Positions 40,745-48,996 of a stretch of 64,000 nucleotides of DNA are shown one piece after another. A program made the translations under genes and the position numbers. This DNA is from RYN-230 sp963834705. Lineage in GTDB: Bacteria; Actinomycetota; Actinomycetes; Streptosporangiales; Streptosporangiaceae. The notes beneath the pieces were generated by a model, which saw nothing but the letters and a program-made list of their open reading frames with translations, was not told where the DNA came from and did no database searches. Position 1 is the first letter of the stretch; every line of letters starts with the position of its first letter. The stretch spans positions 620,001 through 684,000 of the forward strand of contig CAWICV010000012.1 of the NCBI GenBank assembly GCA_963834705.1. The letters are read 5' to 3'.

Positions 40745-41749
40745 TCAGCCAAGCGCGGCCAGCGCCTGGAACGCGAGCTTGGGCTCCCAGCCCAGGCCCT
40801 GGTACCCGGTGCCCGGGCCGCCGGGCAGCAGCCGGACCAGGCCGTAGCTGGCCAGGTCGAGGTCCCGGCGCGGCACCGGGTCGTGTACCAGGCCGTAGCC
40901 CGCGAACGTGAACGCGAACGCGAGGTCAACACCCTCGGCCTCGAACACCTCGTTGAGTTCCCGCAGGTACCTGACCTGCTCCCCCTCATCGCGGACGTAA
41001 TCGCCGTCCAGCCGGGGCGAGTCGCCGTCAAGCTCGATGATGGCCCAGCCCATGCCGCCACGGTCCGCGGCCCCGGCGTAGCCACAGCAGCCGTACTCAG
41101 TGACGGCCAGCGGCTTGCCGTACCCGAGGTATTTGCGCAGCTCGGACTGATAGGTCGCGGCGTTGCCCGCATCGCGGTAAGCATCTACCGCCACGATGTC
41201 AAACGGTGTCCAGTCGACCGGTTCCCACATCCCGGACGCGTACGTGACCGGGCCCGCGAACCGGCTGCGCAGCACTGCGGCGGTCTCGGCCAGGAACCCG
41301 TTCAGCCGGCTGGCCAGCGCGCCGAACGCGGCCTTCAGCTCCTGGTCCAGGGTGCCCAGCCGGCCCAGCCGCTCGTACAGCGAGCCACCAGGCAGGAAAC
41401 CGCTGGCGAACAGGCTCAGCTCGCAGCCGGTCACCAGGACGACACGTGCGCCGCGGCGGCGCAGCCGCTCGGCCCGGTCCGCGCACTCGGCGAACAGCGG
41501 GGTCAGCCCGGCCGTGGTCAGTTCGCACGGGAACGGGGCGAACCAGACCTCCAGCCCGGCATCGGCCGCATGCTGCGCCGCCAGGCTGAGCCGGGCCGGG
41601 TCGCCGCCGGACACCCGGACCGCCGTGCAGCCCAGCTCATCCGCGATGACCTGCATCTCCCGCCGCACGATGGCCGGGTCGAAGTCTTCCCGGCTGAGCC
41701 GGCCGCCAGGCGAGAACCCGGTGTCGTAGTTGATCCCCCTGCCCCGCAT
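40745..41749 (-). CDS. TIM-barrel glycosidase-like protein (historically 'abortive infection' label in relatives)
   Basis: A 334-residue soluble protein with GINYDTGFSPGGRLSREDFD at the start, VRREMQVIADELGCTAVRVS, LEVWFAPFPCELT, FDIVAVDAYRDAGNAATYQS and LAVTEYGCCGYAGAADRGGM. The alternating strand-helix pattern and the Glu in AVTEYG fit a (beta/alpha)8 glycoside-hydrolase-like fold. I recall relatives carrying an abortive-phage-infection name, but nothing here proves antiphage activity. It overlaps the next upstream membrane gene by one base (shared A at 41749), so they form an operon behind the TetR-controlled promoter. Confidence 0.65.
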   Translation of the reverse strand: MRGRGINYDTGFSPGGRLSREDFDPAIVRREMQVIADELGCTAVRVSGGDPARLSLAAQHAADAGLEVWFAPFPCELTTAGLTPLFAECADRAERLRRRGARVVLVTGCELSLFASGFLPGGSLYERLGRLGTLDQELKAAFGALASRLNGFLAETAAVLRSRFAGPVTYASGMWEPVDWTPFDIVAVDAYRDAGNAATYQSELRKYLGYGKPLAVTEYGCCGYAGAADRGGMGWAIIELDGDSPRLDGDYVRDEGEQVRYLRELNEVFEAEGVDLAFAFTFAGYGLVHDPVPRRDLDLASYGLVRLLPGGPGTGYQGLGWEPKLAFQALAALG

Positions 41750-42435
41750 CAGCGCGCTCCTTCCGGATCCACGGCCACCGCGGCCCGGATCATCCGCTCC
41801 ATCGGCCTGGCCGCCACGCCAGAGACCGTCATGGCCAGGCCGATCGCCCCCAGGGTGAACACGGCGCCCAGCCACACCATCGTGCTGACCGGCAGCGTGT
41901 ACGCGCCAGCTAGGCGGGCGGCGCACTCGGCCAGCAGCGCTACCCCCCACACCGCGCTGAACAGCAACTCCAGCCTGCGGAACCGGGCCGACGAGGCGGC
42001 CAGCCGGTCCCACGCCGCGGTGCGGTCCGCGGCCCCCTTGGTCAGGAACGGCTTGAGCCCGGCCGACATGAGCGGGCGGCGCGCCGCCACCGAGGCCAGG
42101 ATCGCGATGGCGATCACGCTGCTCACAATCGAATCCTTGGCGATCATGGCCCGCGGGTCGCCAGTCAGGAAGCTGACCGCGATGCCCGCGACATTGACCG
42201 CGAGCATGAGCATGGCCAGCAGGTTCGCCCCGCCCGGGCTCCGTAGCCCGGTGACCGCCCGTATCGCCGGCCCAATACTGCTGAACGCCAGTGCCAGCCA
42301 CAGACTCAGCCCGAGCGCGCCGTGCAGCAGGTAGTAGGTGCCCAGCGGGGCGCCGACGTCGATGGCCAGTCCGCGGAGCGCGGCGCGCGGGCCGCCGGGC
42401 TGGCGGGCGGTCCCGGTGTGCTGGATCGTCGTCAT
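41749..42435 (-). CDS. Polytopic membrane protein, VC0807-like
   Basis: A 228-residue protein with about six helices (GAPLGTYYLLHGALGLSLWL, ANLLAMLMLAVNVAGIAVSF, IVSSVIAIAILASVAARRPL, LELLFSAVWGVALLAECAAR, TMVWLGAVFTLGAIGLAMTV). The layout resembles the VC0807 family of unknown function. It is the first gene of a two-gene operon and is divergent from a TetR regulator across 68 bases holding two operator-like palindromes, so it is probably the repressed target. Confidence 0.7.
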   Translation of the reverse strand: MTTIQHTGTARQPGGPRAALRGLAIDVGAPLGTYYLLHGALGLSLWLALAFSSIGPAIRAVTGLRSPGGANLLAMLMLAVNVAGIAVSFLTGDPRAMIAKDSIVSSVIAIAILASVAARRPLMSAGLKPFLTKGAADRTAAWDRLAASSARFRRLELLFSAVWGVALLAECAARLAGAYTLPVSTMVWLGAVFTLGAIGLAMTVSGVAARPMERMIRAAVAVDPEGAR

Positions 42436-42446
42436 GACATCGAACT

Positions 42447-42493
42447 TAGGTCGTACCTAGTTATGTGTCAAACCTAATTTTGGGTCGGTCCTA
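42447..42493. promoter_or_regulatory. Two TetR operator-like sites
   Basis: Site 1, TAGGT-CGT-ACCTA (42447-42459), is a perfect inverted repeat. Site 2, TGGGTCGGTCCTA (42481-42493), matches it at 10 of 13 positions exactly 34 bases away, on the same helical face within about one turn fraction. Both lie between the divergent membrane-protein and TetR starts, so the regulator probably represses both itself and the operon. Confidence 0.65.
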
Positions 42494-42503
42494 GATTGTG
42501 GTT

Positions 42504-43142
42504 ATGATGGCTGGCATGACATCCGGGCTACGGGAGCGGCGCAAGCGGGAGACCAGGCAGGCCATCTCCGACATCGCGACCGGGATGTTCGCGGCGCGCG
42601 GCTACGACCAGGTCACCATCGCCGAGATCGCCGCGGCCGCCGGGGTGGCCAAGATGACGGTGACCAACTACTTCCCGCGCAAGGAAGACCTGGTCTTCGA
42701 CCAGGCCGAGGGACTCATCCGGCACCTGGCCGAGGTCATCGCCACCCGCGCGCCCGGGGAGAGCCTGCTGGCCGCCGTGCGGCGCGATTACGCCGATGAG
42801 GTGGCCCGGGGCGATGTCAGCCTCGGCCTGTCCAGCCCAGCCTTCGCCCGGATGATCCAGGACGCCCCGGCGCTGGCCAGCCGGGCCCTGGAGATGCTGA
42901 ACCAGCGCGAGCAGGCCCTCGGCGACGCCATCACCGCGGAGACCGGTACCGACAATCCCCAGCAGCGGGTGGTAGCCGCGCTGCTGGTCTCGGTGCCCCG
43001 GGTGCTGTCGGCCGAAGCCTTCCGGCGCAGCCTGGCCGGGCAGCCGCGCGATGAGATCCGGGCCGTGCTGGCGGAGCAGGCGGCAGCAGGGTTCGACCTG
43101 CTGGAACCGGCCCTCGGCGACTACCTGATCCGGCCTGCCTGA
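42504..43142 (+). CDS. TetR-family transcriptional regulator
   Basis: A 212-residue regulator with the N-terminal TetR helix-turn-helix RETRQAISDIATGMFAARGY, then VTIAEIAAAAGVAKMTVTNYF (canonical motif with TNYF in place of LYYH/F), and a divergent ligand-binding domain ending LLEPALGDYLIRPA. Starts at ATG 42504, 42507 or 42516 are all possible; 42516 is the last before the conserved region. Operator sites sit immediately upstream. The ligand is unknown; the target is most likely the divergent membrane/TIM-barrel operon. Confidence 0.87.
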   Translation: MMAGMTSGLRERRKRETRQAISDIATGMFAARGYDQVTIAEIAAAAGVAKMTVTNYFPRKEDLVFDQAEGLIRHLAEVIATRAPGESLLAAVRRDYADEVARGDVSLGLSSPAFARMIQDAPALASRALEMLNQREQALGDAITAETGTDNPQQRVVAALLVSVPRVLSAEAFRRSLAGQPRDEIRAVLAEQAAAGFDLLEPALGDYLIRPA

Positions 43143-43227
43143 CCGGATCCTGACCGGCAAGCCGGCAAATATTACGGAACGCGGACCCCATCCCGGTAGA
43201 GCTAGGGATACGCGCCATCCGTCACTA

Positions 43228-43241
43228 ACCTCACCTGAGGT
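43228..43241. promoter_or_regulatory. Short palindrome upstream of the HAF-repeat gene
   Basis: ACCTCA-CC-TGAGGT is a perfect 6-2-6 inverted repeat in the 43143-43349 gap between the TetR stop and the secreted HAF protein. It may be an operator for that gene. Nothing else is seen in the gap. Confidence 0.3.
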
Positions 43242-43349
43242 AATGAGCGAGGGACACCGTGATCACTATGCGCTGAAAGGGATCTTGGTGAGGACCAGAT
43301 ACGACGGGCACGGTGGCGCCGCTCATCTGCCCAGAATGGTGGGACAACG

Positions 43350-44477
43350 ATGAACCGTCGGGTACTCGCGATAGCGCTCGGCATTACGGCTGCCGTCGGC
43401 GGAGTAGTCGGTGGCGTGGCCGCCGTGCACGGGTCCGGCAGCTCGAATGTCAGCCTGTCCGCCAACTCGCAGTCCGAGCACATGGCGCGCATGGGCCGGA
43501 TGTCGCAGCTGAGCGCCAGCTCCGGCTGGACGTTCAACACGCTGAACAACAGCAACGACCCCACGTTCAACCAGCTGCTGGGCGTCAACAACCACGGTCA
43601 GATCGCCGGCTACTTCGGGTCCGGGGCCAGGCGCCACCCGAACAAGGGCTACGTGATCAACCTGACCGGGGCGAGCGCCTCGTTCCAGAACGAGAACTTC
43701 CCGGTCGGCAAGCAGACCCAGGTCATCGGAATTAATGACGTCGGGGTTACGGTCGGGTTCTGGTCCACCCAGAACAAGAAAAACCTGTCGGACAATAACT
43801 TCGGCTTCTACACGCTGAACGGCCAGTTCCACAACGTGGTGTTCCCCACCCGGAACGTGTCGAGTCCGCCGGTCACCCAGCTGCTCGGGGTGAACAACAG
43901 CGACATCGCCGTGGGCTTCTTCAATGGCAAGGCCGGCAATTCGCACGCGTTCGAGTTCAGCATCCGCGGTGGCTGGTTCCGCCGGCTGCACATCCCGGGC
44001 GCCGTGAGCAGCACCGCCACCGGGACTAACAACCGGGGCGAGATCGTCGGGTTCTTCACCAACAAGAAGGGCAAGACGTTCGGCTTCGTGATCACCCCGC
44101 GCGGCGCCATCATCGAGTTCAACATCCCGGGCGCCAGTTCCACGATGGCGTTCGGGGTTAACGACTTCGGCGCGGTCGTCGGCACCTTCATGCGGGGTTC
44201 CGGCAACAACGCCAAGTCGTTCGGCTTCGTCTGGCGGCCGGGCCGCGGCGTCAAGGTCGTCAACGACCCGCTGGGCCGTGGCGCGACCACGCTGAACGGC
44301 ATCAACAACGCCGGTGACCTGGTCGGCTTCTACACCGCGGCCAACGGCAACACCGACGGGCTGCTGGTGGCCCGCGGCACGTTCACCGCGCTCACCGCCC
44401 CGCCAGTGACCGTCACCAGCACTGGCACCGGCACCGGCACCACGCCGGTGCCGACCGCCGGGCCGACGCACTTCTGA
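43350..44477 (+). CDS. Secreted HAF-repeat beta protein
   Basis: A 375-residue exported protein. The signal (MNRRVLAIALGITAAVGGVV ... AVHG) precedes six repeats of an (L/F)xGxNxxGxxVGFF motif: LLGVNNHGQIAGYF, VIGINDVGVTVGFW, LLGVNNSDIAVGFF, ATGTNNRGEIVGFF, AFGVNDFGAVVGTF, LNGINNAGDLVGFY. This is the extracellular HAF repeat, probably a propeller. The C-terminus is Thr/Gly/Pro-rich (VTSTGTGTGTTPVPT). Its function is unknown; extracellular binding or matrix role is inference. It is followed by a strong terminator. Confidence 0.82.
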   Translation: MNRRVLAIALGITAAVGGVVGGVAAVHGSGSSNVSLSANSQSEHMARMGRMSQLSASSGWTFNTLNNSNDPTFNQLLGVNNHGQIAGYFGSGARRHPNKGYVINLTGASASFQNENFPVGKQTQVIGINDVGVTVGFWSTQNKKNLSDNNFGFYTLNGQFHNVVFPTRNVSSPPVTQLLGVNNSDIAVGFFNGKAGNSHAFEFSIRGGWFRRLHIPGAVSSTATGTNNRGEIVGFFTNKKGKTFGFVITPRGAIIEFNIPGASSTMAFGVNDFGAVVGTFMRGSGNNAKSFGFVWRPGRGVKVVNDPLGRGATTLNGINNAGDLVGFYTAANGNTDGLLVARGTFTALTAPPVTVTSTGTGTGTTPVPTAGPTHF

Positions 44478-44513
44478 TCGGCTCAGCACCTAGCGCAACC
44501 CCGCACAGCACAG

Positions 44514-44549
44514 GGAACGGGCGGCCGGGACAACCCGGCCGCCCGTTCC
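44514..44549. terminator. Strong terminator between convergent genes
   Basis: Perfect 16-base arms (44514-44529 and 44534-44549) with the loop ACAA, followed by GTTTG. It sits 36 bases after the HAF gene stop and 42 bases before the end of the convergent LysR gene. Confidence 0.85.
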
Positions 44550-44591
44550 GTTTGCCCTTACAGCGGGATCAGTGCACCCCGGTGGGTTTCG

Positions 44592-45512
44592 TTACGGCGA
44601 GAGCGCCGGCACCCGGCCCGCGCTGGCGCTGCGGATCACGTGACGGCGGAACAGCTCGGCGGAAGGCAGCAGCCGCCGGTCCGCGGACCAGCTCAGCACC
44701 AGCTCGCGGGCCGCGCCCGGATCGGTGATCTCCAGGTAGCGCAGTGGGCCAGGCGGGGCCTCCGGTGACCCGGCCCGCGGTGCCGGGACGATGGCCACGC
44801 CCATCCCGGCCGCCACGAAGCCGCGTACGGTGGACAGGTCGTCGCCCTCGAACACCACCTCGGGGCGGAACCCGGCCCGCTCGCACAGCTCGTCGCCCAG
44901 CCTGCGCAGCGCGGACATACGGCCCAGGCTGATGAACGGCTCGTCGGCCACCTCGGCCAGCCCGATCTCGTCCCGCCCGGCCAGCGGGTGATCGGCGCGC
45001 AGCGCCAGCCGGAGCGGCTCGACGGCGATCAGCCTGGTGCGCACCGAGGGACTGCGCCCGCGCCGGGTGCCGATCTCCAGGTCGGCCCGGCCGTCGTCCA
45101 GCGCGACCGCCTGCGCCTCGTCCCTGACCTGGGTGAGCTGGAAGCTGACCTGCGGGTGCGCGGTGCGGAAACTGCGCACCAGGGCCGGTACCAGCCAGGT
45201 GCCGACCGACTGCTGGAAGGCCAGCGCCACCGTGCCAGTGTCCGGCTCGATCAGCTGGTTGACCGCGGCGATGCCGTCGTCCAGCTGGTGCAGCAGCGCG
45301 TCCACGTGCCGCTTGAACACCGCACCCGCCTGGGTCAGCCGCAGCGTGCGGCCGTGCCGCCGGAGCAGCGGCGTGCCCAGCTGCGTCTCCAGCCGGGCCA
45401 GCGCGCGGGACACCCCGGACTGGGTGACCATCTCCAGCTCGCTCACCTCGGTCACCGTGGTGCCGTCGGCCACCTGCTGGAACCAGCGCAGCGCATCCGT
45501 GTCCATATCCAT
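44592..45512 (-). CDS. LysR-family transcriptional regulator
   Basis: A 306-residue LysR protein. The helix-turn-helix region is ALRWFQQVADGTTVTEVSEL, then VSRALARLETQLGTPLLRR (residues about 7-60), followed by the periplasmic-binding-like effector domain (VALAFQQSVGTWLVPALVRS, LALRADHPLAGRDEIGLAEV, GFVAAGMGVAIVPAPRAG). It is divergent from a cupin gene. A perfect CATGACC-CTA-GGTCATG palindrome overlaps its own start codon, which suggests autorepression and control of the cupin. Confidence 0.9.
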   Translation of the reverse strand: MDMDTDALRWFQQVADGTTVTEVSELEMVTQSGVSRALARLETQLGTPLLRRHGRTLRLTQAGAVFKRHVDALLHQLDDGIAAVNQLIEPDTGTVALAFQQSVGTWLVPALVRSFRTAHPQVSFQLTQVRDEAQAVALDDGRADLEIGTRRGRSPSVRTRLIAVEPLRLALRADHPLAGRDEIGLAEVADEPFISLGRMSALRRLGDELCERAGFRPEVVFEGDDLSTVRGFVAAGMGVAIVPAPRAGSPEAPPGPLRYLEITDPGAARELVLSWSADRRLLPSAELFRRHVIRSASAGRVPALSP

Positions 45513-45526
45513 GACCCTAGGTCATG
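45510..45526. promoter_or_regulatory. LysR operator candidate overlapping the regulator start
   Basis: CATGACC (45510-45516), spacer CTA, GGTCATG (45520-45526) is a perfect 7-3-7 inverted repeat. The left arm contains the LysR start codon and the right arm an upstream ATG in frame with the cupin. Dyads at divergent LysR promoters are the usual binding sites. Confidence 0.55.
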
Positions 45527-45541
45527 AATTACCGTGACTCC

Positions 45542-45937
45542 ATGACTGCGCAACCGGTGAACCTGACCGCCGCCCTGGCTTCGTTCGACGACATCTACAG
45601 CCCGCGGATCGTGGCCCGGATGAACGACTACGACGTGCGGGTCGCGCATGCCCGCGGCGAGCACATCTGGCACACGCACGACACCACGGACGAGTTCTTC
45701 CTCGTGCTGGACGGCCAGTTCGACGTCGCGCTGCGCGAGCCGGACGGCAGCGTGCGCACCGTCTCGCTGCGCCAGGGCGACACATTCGTGGTGCCGCGCG
45801 GCGTCGAGCACAAGCCGTCGTCGCCGGGCGGGTCGATCCTCATGTTCGAGCCGTCCGGCACCTCCACCACCGGGGACCGGCACCAGGGCGAGATCCCGGA
45901 CCACGTGGACAGCACCACCGGCCACGATCTTGGTTAA
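45542..45937 (+). CDS. Cupin-domain protein under LysR control
   Basis: A 131-residue single cupin. HIWHTHDTTDEFFLVLDGQF carries the first motif (His, His, Glu) and GDTFVVPRGVEHKPSSPGGS the second. DIYSPRIVARMNDYDVRVAH precedes the barrel. I chose ATG 45542, because the ATG six codons earlier lies in the operator palindrome. It is divergent from LysR and probably its target. A metal-binding isomerase/dioxygenase-like role is possible; the substrate is unknown. Confidence 0.83.
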   Translation: MTAQPVNLTAALASFDDIYSPRIVARMNDYDVRVAHARGEHIWHTHDTTDEFFLVLDGQFDVALREPDGSVRTVSLRQGDTFVVPRGVEHKPSSPGGSILMFEPSGTSTTGDRHQGEIPDHVDSTTGHDLG

Positions 45938-45973
45938 CGGCTTGACCCTCACGCAGCGTGAGGGCCGACAGTA

Positions 45974-46225
45974 GTGCCCGTGAGTGAGTATCCCGTCGGC
46001 GCGCTGGCCCGGCTGTCCGGCGTGACCGTCCGGACTCTGCACCACTACGACAGCATCGGGCTGCTCTCGTCCAGCGCGCGCAGCGCGGCCGGCTACCGGC
46101 TGTACAGCCAGGCCGATCTGCTGCGGCTGCGTCAGGTGCTGTTCTACCGGGAGCTGGGCTTCGGTCTGGACGAGATCGCCGAGATCCTGGCCAACGCGGA
46201 CCGGGGCGAGGCTCAATCCGGCTGA
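45974..46225 (+). CDS. MerR-family DNA-binding protein, truncated to the HTH
   Basis: Only 83 residues: PVGALARLSGVTVRTLHHYD, then YRLYSQADLLRLRQVLFYRE and LGFGLDEIAEILANAD form the complete MerR winged helix and the start of the dimer helix, closest to TipA-type regulators. Effector domains normally add 40-170 residues. The frame stops at TGA 46223, inside a perfect hairpin that lies against the convergent P450. It is either a stand-alone HTH or a gene whose 3' part was lost by recombination. It starts 36 bases after the cupin. Confidence 0.7.
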   Translation: MPVSEYPVGALARLSGVTVRTLHHYDSIGLLSSSARSAAGYRLYSQADLLRLRQVLFYRELGFGLDEIAEILANADRGEAQSG

Positions 46226-46249
46226 CCGTCAGCTTGGCTGACGGTCAGC
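46221..46249. terminator. Terminator at the MerR/P450 junction
   Basis: 13-base perfect arms GCTGACCGTCAGC (46221-46233) and GCTGACGGTCAGC (46237-46249) with the loop TTG. It contains the MerR stop codon and lies 11 bases before the P450 stop, so it can serve both strands. Confidence 0.75.
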
Positions 46250-46260
46250 CGGGCTGAGTG

Positions 46261-47439
46261 TCAGTGCGGCGGGAAGACCAGCGGCAGCTGGCGGATGCCG
46301 ACCACGCCGGCCGGCCAGGTCACCCGCGGGGCGGGTCCGGGGGCCAGCTCGTAGTCCGGTATCCGCCGGTGCCACTCCTCGATCGCCACCCGCATTTCCA
46401 TCCGGGCCAGGTGCGACCCGAGGCAGCGGTGCGGCCCGCTGCCGAACGCGAGGTTCCGCTCCTGGCGGGCGAAGTCGATCACGTCCGGATCCGGGTGCCC
46501 GGCCGGGTCCCGGTCGGCCACCGCCACCATGACCTGTACCAGCGTGCCGGCCGGGATGAGCTGGCCGGCCACCTCGACGTCCTGGGTGGTCACCCTCGGC
46601 ACGAACAGCAGTGGGCCGTCCACCCGGAGCAGTTCCTCCACCGCGGCCGGGATCACCGCCGGGTCCACGGCGATCCGGCGGCGCAGTGCGGGCTGGCTAG
46701 CCAGCACGGCGAACGCGGTGCTCAGCGCCGAGGTGACCGTCTCCAGTCCGGCCAGCACGAACAGGAAGGTCAGCCCGTAGATCTCCTCGTCGGTCAGCCG
46801 GTCGCCGCCAGGGTCGGTCAGCAACTGGCCGAGCAGGCCAGTGCCGGTGCCGGCCGTGCGCCGCTGGGCCACCTGCTCGACCAGGTACTCGAAGAGTTCC
46901 GTGCCCATCCGGATCGCGTGCTCGCCGCGGGTCTCCCCGGGTTCGCCGGCTCTGGTCCGGACCAGGCCTTCCTTCCAGGTGTTCAGCCGGTCCCGGTCCT
47001 GGACGGGCAGGCCGAACAGGGTCAGGAACACCTGGGCGGGCAGCGGCACGGCCAGGTCGGCGACCAGATCACAGTGGCCACGGCGGGCCACGGCATCGAT
47101 CAGGTCGCGGGCCAGCGCGCGTACCTGCGGCAGCCAGGCCGCGACGCCGCGCGGGCTGAAGAACGGCTGCAGGATGCGCCGGTACCGGGTGTGCTCGGGT
47201 GGGTCGAAGGCGATCGGCACCAGCGGCAGCGGGCTGCCGACCAGGTCGAACGCACGCCGCGAGGAGAACAGCCCGGGGTTGCGGAGGGCGAATTCGGCCG
47301 CCCCGGCCGAGGTGATCAGATAGGCGCCGAACGCGGTGCGAAGGACCGGGCCGGCCTCGCGGAGGAAGCTGTAGGCGGCGGTCCGGTCCTCGGCCATCGG
47401 CAACCGGTCCAGCCTGATCGGTTCGGGCGCTGCGGTCAT
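46261..47439 (-). CDS. Cytochrome P450
   Basis: A 392-residue soluble bacterial P450. FDPPEHTRYRRILQPFFSPR is the conserved B/C-helix text; LFVLAGLETVTSALSTAFAV is the I-helix oxygen-activation motif (A-G-x-E-T); VEELLRVDGPLLFVPRVTT holds the ExxR pair; and NLAFGSGPHRCLGSHLARME is the heme loop with the axial Cys. I start at ATG 47439, preceded by AGGAGAGGG. No ferredoxin or reductase is adjacent. The substrate is unknown; the neighbourhood does not look like a secondary-metabolite cluster. Confidence 0.93.
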   Translation of the reverse strand: MTAAPEPIRLDRLPMAEDRTAAYSFLREAGPVLRTAFGAYLITSAGAAEFALRNPGLFSSRRAFDLVGSPLPLVPIAFDPPEHTRYRRILQPFFSPRGVAAWLPQVRALARDLIDAVARRGHCDLVADLAVPLPAQVFLTLFGLPVQDRDRLNTWKEGLVRTRAGEPGETRGEHAIRMGTELFEYLVEQVAQRRTAGTGTGLLGQLLTDPGGDRLTDEEIYGLTFLFVLAGLETVTSALSTAFAVLASQPALRRRIAVDPAVIPAAVEELLRVDGPLLFVPRVTTQDVEVAGQLIPAGTLVQVMVAVADRDPAGHPDPDVIDFARQERNLAFGSGPHRCLGSHLARMEMRVAIEEWHRRIPDYELAPGPAPRVTWPAGVVGIRQLPLVFPPH

Positions 47440-47634
47440 CTTGGATCCCTCTCCTAAGGTCTGGCCCGGGCCGGGACCGGGCAAACCCGGCGCTACCGGG
47501 CGGCATAGGCTGGCGGTACAGGCACCCGGGAAGGGCCAGCCGGGTGGCTGCGTTGCTCACAGATGAGGCAGTTTCCAGCCGGCCCTGGTGTGGCGTGAGC
47601 CCCGGGGCGGACAGCAACGGAGGTGACGGCGCCC

Positions 47635-48516
47635 GTGACGCTGCCGCAGGACACGACGGCCAAGTTCCAGGACTATGCGCACCCGGAGATGCTGGTCAGC
47701 ACCGAGTGGCTGGCCGACCACCTGGACGATCCGGGTCTCGTGGTGGCCGAATCCGACGAGGACGTGCTGCTGTACGAGACCGGGCACATCCCGGGCGCGG
47801 TCAAGCTGGACTGGCACACCGAACTGAACGACCGGGTGACCCGGGACTACGTGGACGGCGCAGGCTTCGCCCGGCTGATGTCGGACAAGGGGATCTCCCG
47901 GGACACCACGCTGGTGCTGTACGGCGACCGGAACAACTGGTGGGCGGCGTACGCGCTGTGGGTGTGCACCCTGTTCGGCCATCCGGACGTGCGGTTGCTG
48001 GACGGCGGCCGGGCCAAGTGGATCGCCGAGGACCGCCCGCTGACCACGGCGGTGCCGGACCGCCCGCGCACCGACTACCCGGTGGTCGAGCGCGATGATT
48101 CGCGGGCCCGTGCGTTCCGTGATCAGGTCCGCGCGCATCTCGGCCAGCCGATGATCGACGTGCGCTCGCCGGGCGAGTACTCCGGCGAACTGCTGCACAT
48201 GCCGGACTACCCGCAGGAGGGGGCGCTGCGCGGCGGGCACATCCCGGGCGCGGTGAACATCCCGTGGGCCCGCGCGGCAGCCGAGGACGCGACGTTCCGC
48301 AGCCGCCAGGAACTGGAAGCCATCTACGCCGGCGAGGCCGGGCTCAGCCTGTCCGATGACGTGGTCGTGTACTGCCGGATCGGGGAGCGGTCCAGCCACA
48401 CCTGGTTCGTGCTGACCCACCTGCTCGGCTACCCGGCCGTGCGGAACTACGACGGGTCCTGGACCGAGTGGGGGAACAGCGTCGGCGTGCCCATCACCCA
48501 GGGAGACAAACCGTGA
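47635..48516 (+). CDS. Thiosulfate/3-mercaptopyruvate sulfurtransferase (double rhodanese)
   Basis: A 293-residue tandem rhodanese. The first, inactive-type domain (residues about 12-130) has LVSTEWLADHLDDPGLVVAE and LVLYGDRNNWWAAYALWVCT; the second carries the active-site loop VVYCRIGERSSHTWFVL with catalytic Cys near 245. GHIPGAVKLDW and GHIPGAVNIPW are the paired CH2A motifs. I chose GTG 47635, because GGAGGTGA lies 8 bases upstream; an in-frame GTG at 47623 is part of that site. Its stop overlaps the SufE-like start, so the sulfur is probably passed to or used with SufE. Confidence 0.92.
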   Translation: MTLPQDTTAKFQDYAHPEMLVSTEWLADHLDDPGLVVAESDEDVLLYETGHIPGAVKLDWHTELNDRVTRDYVDGAGFARLMSDKGISRDTTLVLYGDRNNWWAAYALWVCTLFGHPDVRLLDGGRAKWIAEDRPLTTAVPDRPRTDYPVVERDDSRARAFRDQVRAHLGQPMIDVRSPGEYSGELLHMPDYPQEGALRGGHIPGAVNIPWARAAAEDATFRSRQELEAIYAGEAGLSLSDDVVVYCRIGERSSHTWFVLTHLLGYPAVRNYDGSWTEWGNSVGVPITQGDKP

Positions 48517-48953
48517 CCAGCGCCGGCACGCTGAACCCACGGCTGCAGGACATCGTGGACGACTTCGACGCGGTGTCCGGCCAGGAGAAGCTGCAGTTGC
48601 TGCTGGAGTTCTCCGGCGAACTGCCGCCGCTGCCGGAGCGGTTCGCCGCGCACCGCGATCTGCTGGAACCGGTGCCTGAGTGCCAGTCGCCGCTGTTCCT
48701 GGCGGTCGAGGTGGGCGACGACGAGACCGTACACCTGTTCTTCGACGCGCCGCCCGAGGCCCCGACGACCCGCGGCTTCGCCAGCATCCTGTACGCCGGG
48801 CTGGACGGCCTGAGCGCGCCGGAGGTGCTGGCCACCCCGGCCGAGTTCACCACGTCCCTCGGGCTGCAGGACCTGGTCAGCCCGCTGCGGCTGCGCGGCA
48901 TGGCGGCCATGCTGGCCCGGATCAAGCGCCAGGTCCAGGGGCAGTCCGCCTGA
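48513..48953 (+). CDS. SufE-like Fe-S/sulfur-transfer protein
   Basis: A 146-residue SufE-fold protein. LQDIVDDFDAVSGQEKLQLL and LPPLPERFAAHRDLLEPVPE lead into ECQSPLFLAVEV, containing the conserved sulfur-accepting Cys, then HLFFDAPPEAPTTRGFASIL. PLRLRGMAAMLARIKRQV is the C-terminal helix. Start GTG 48513 overlaps the sulfurtransferase stop. SufE proteins take persulfide from cysteine desulfurases. Here the coupled rhodanese suggests an alternative sulfur donor route, a pairing common in actinobacteria. Confidence 0.9.
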   Translation: MTSAGTLNPRLQDIVDDFDAVSGQEKLQLLLEFSGELPPLPERFAAHRDLLEPVPECQSPLFLAVEVGDDETVHLFFDAPPEAPTTRGFASILYAGLDGLSAPEVLATPAEFTTSLGLQDLVSPLRLRGMAAMLARIKRQVQGQSA

Positions 48954-48996
48954 CCACGCGGAGACACCACAGCCCGTAGCTACCTGGAGTTCGTTG

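Noticed and set aside
40745..41749. Phage-defence system based on the abortive-infection label
   Set aside because: No toxin, nuclease or sensor domain is visible and the fold looks like a glycosidase; not enough to claim defence.
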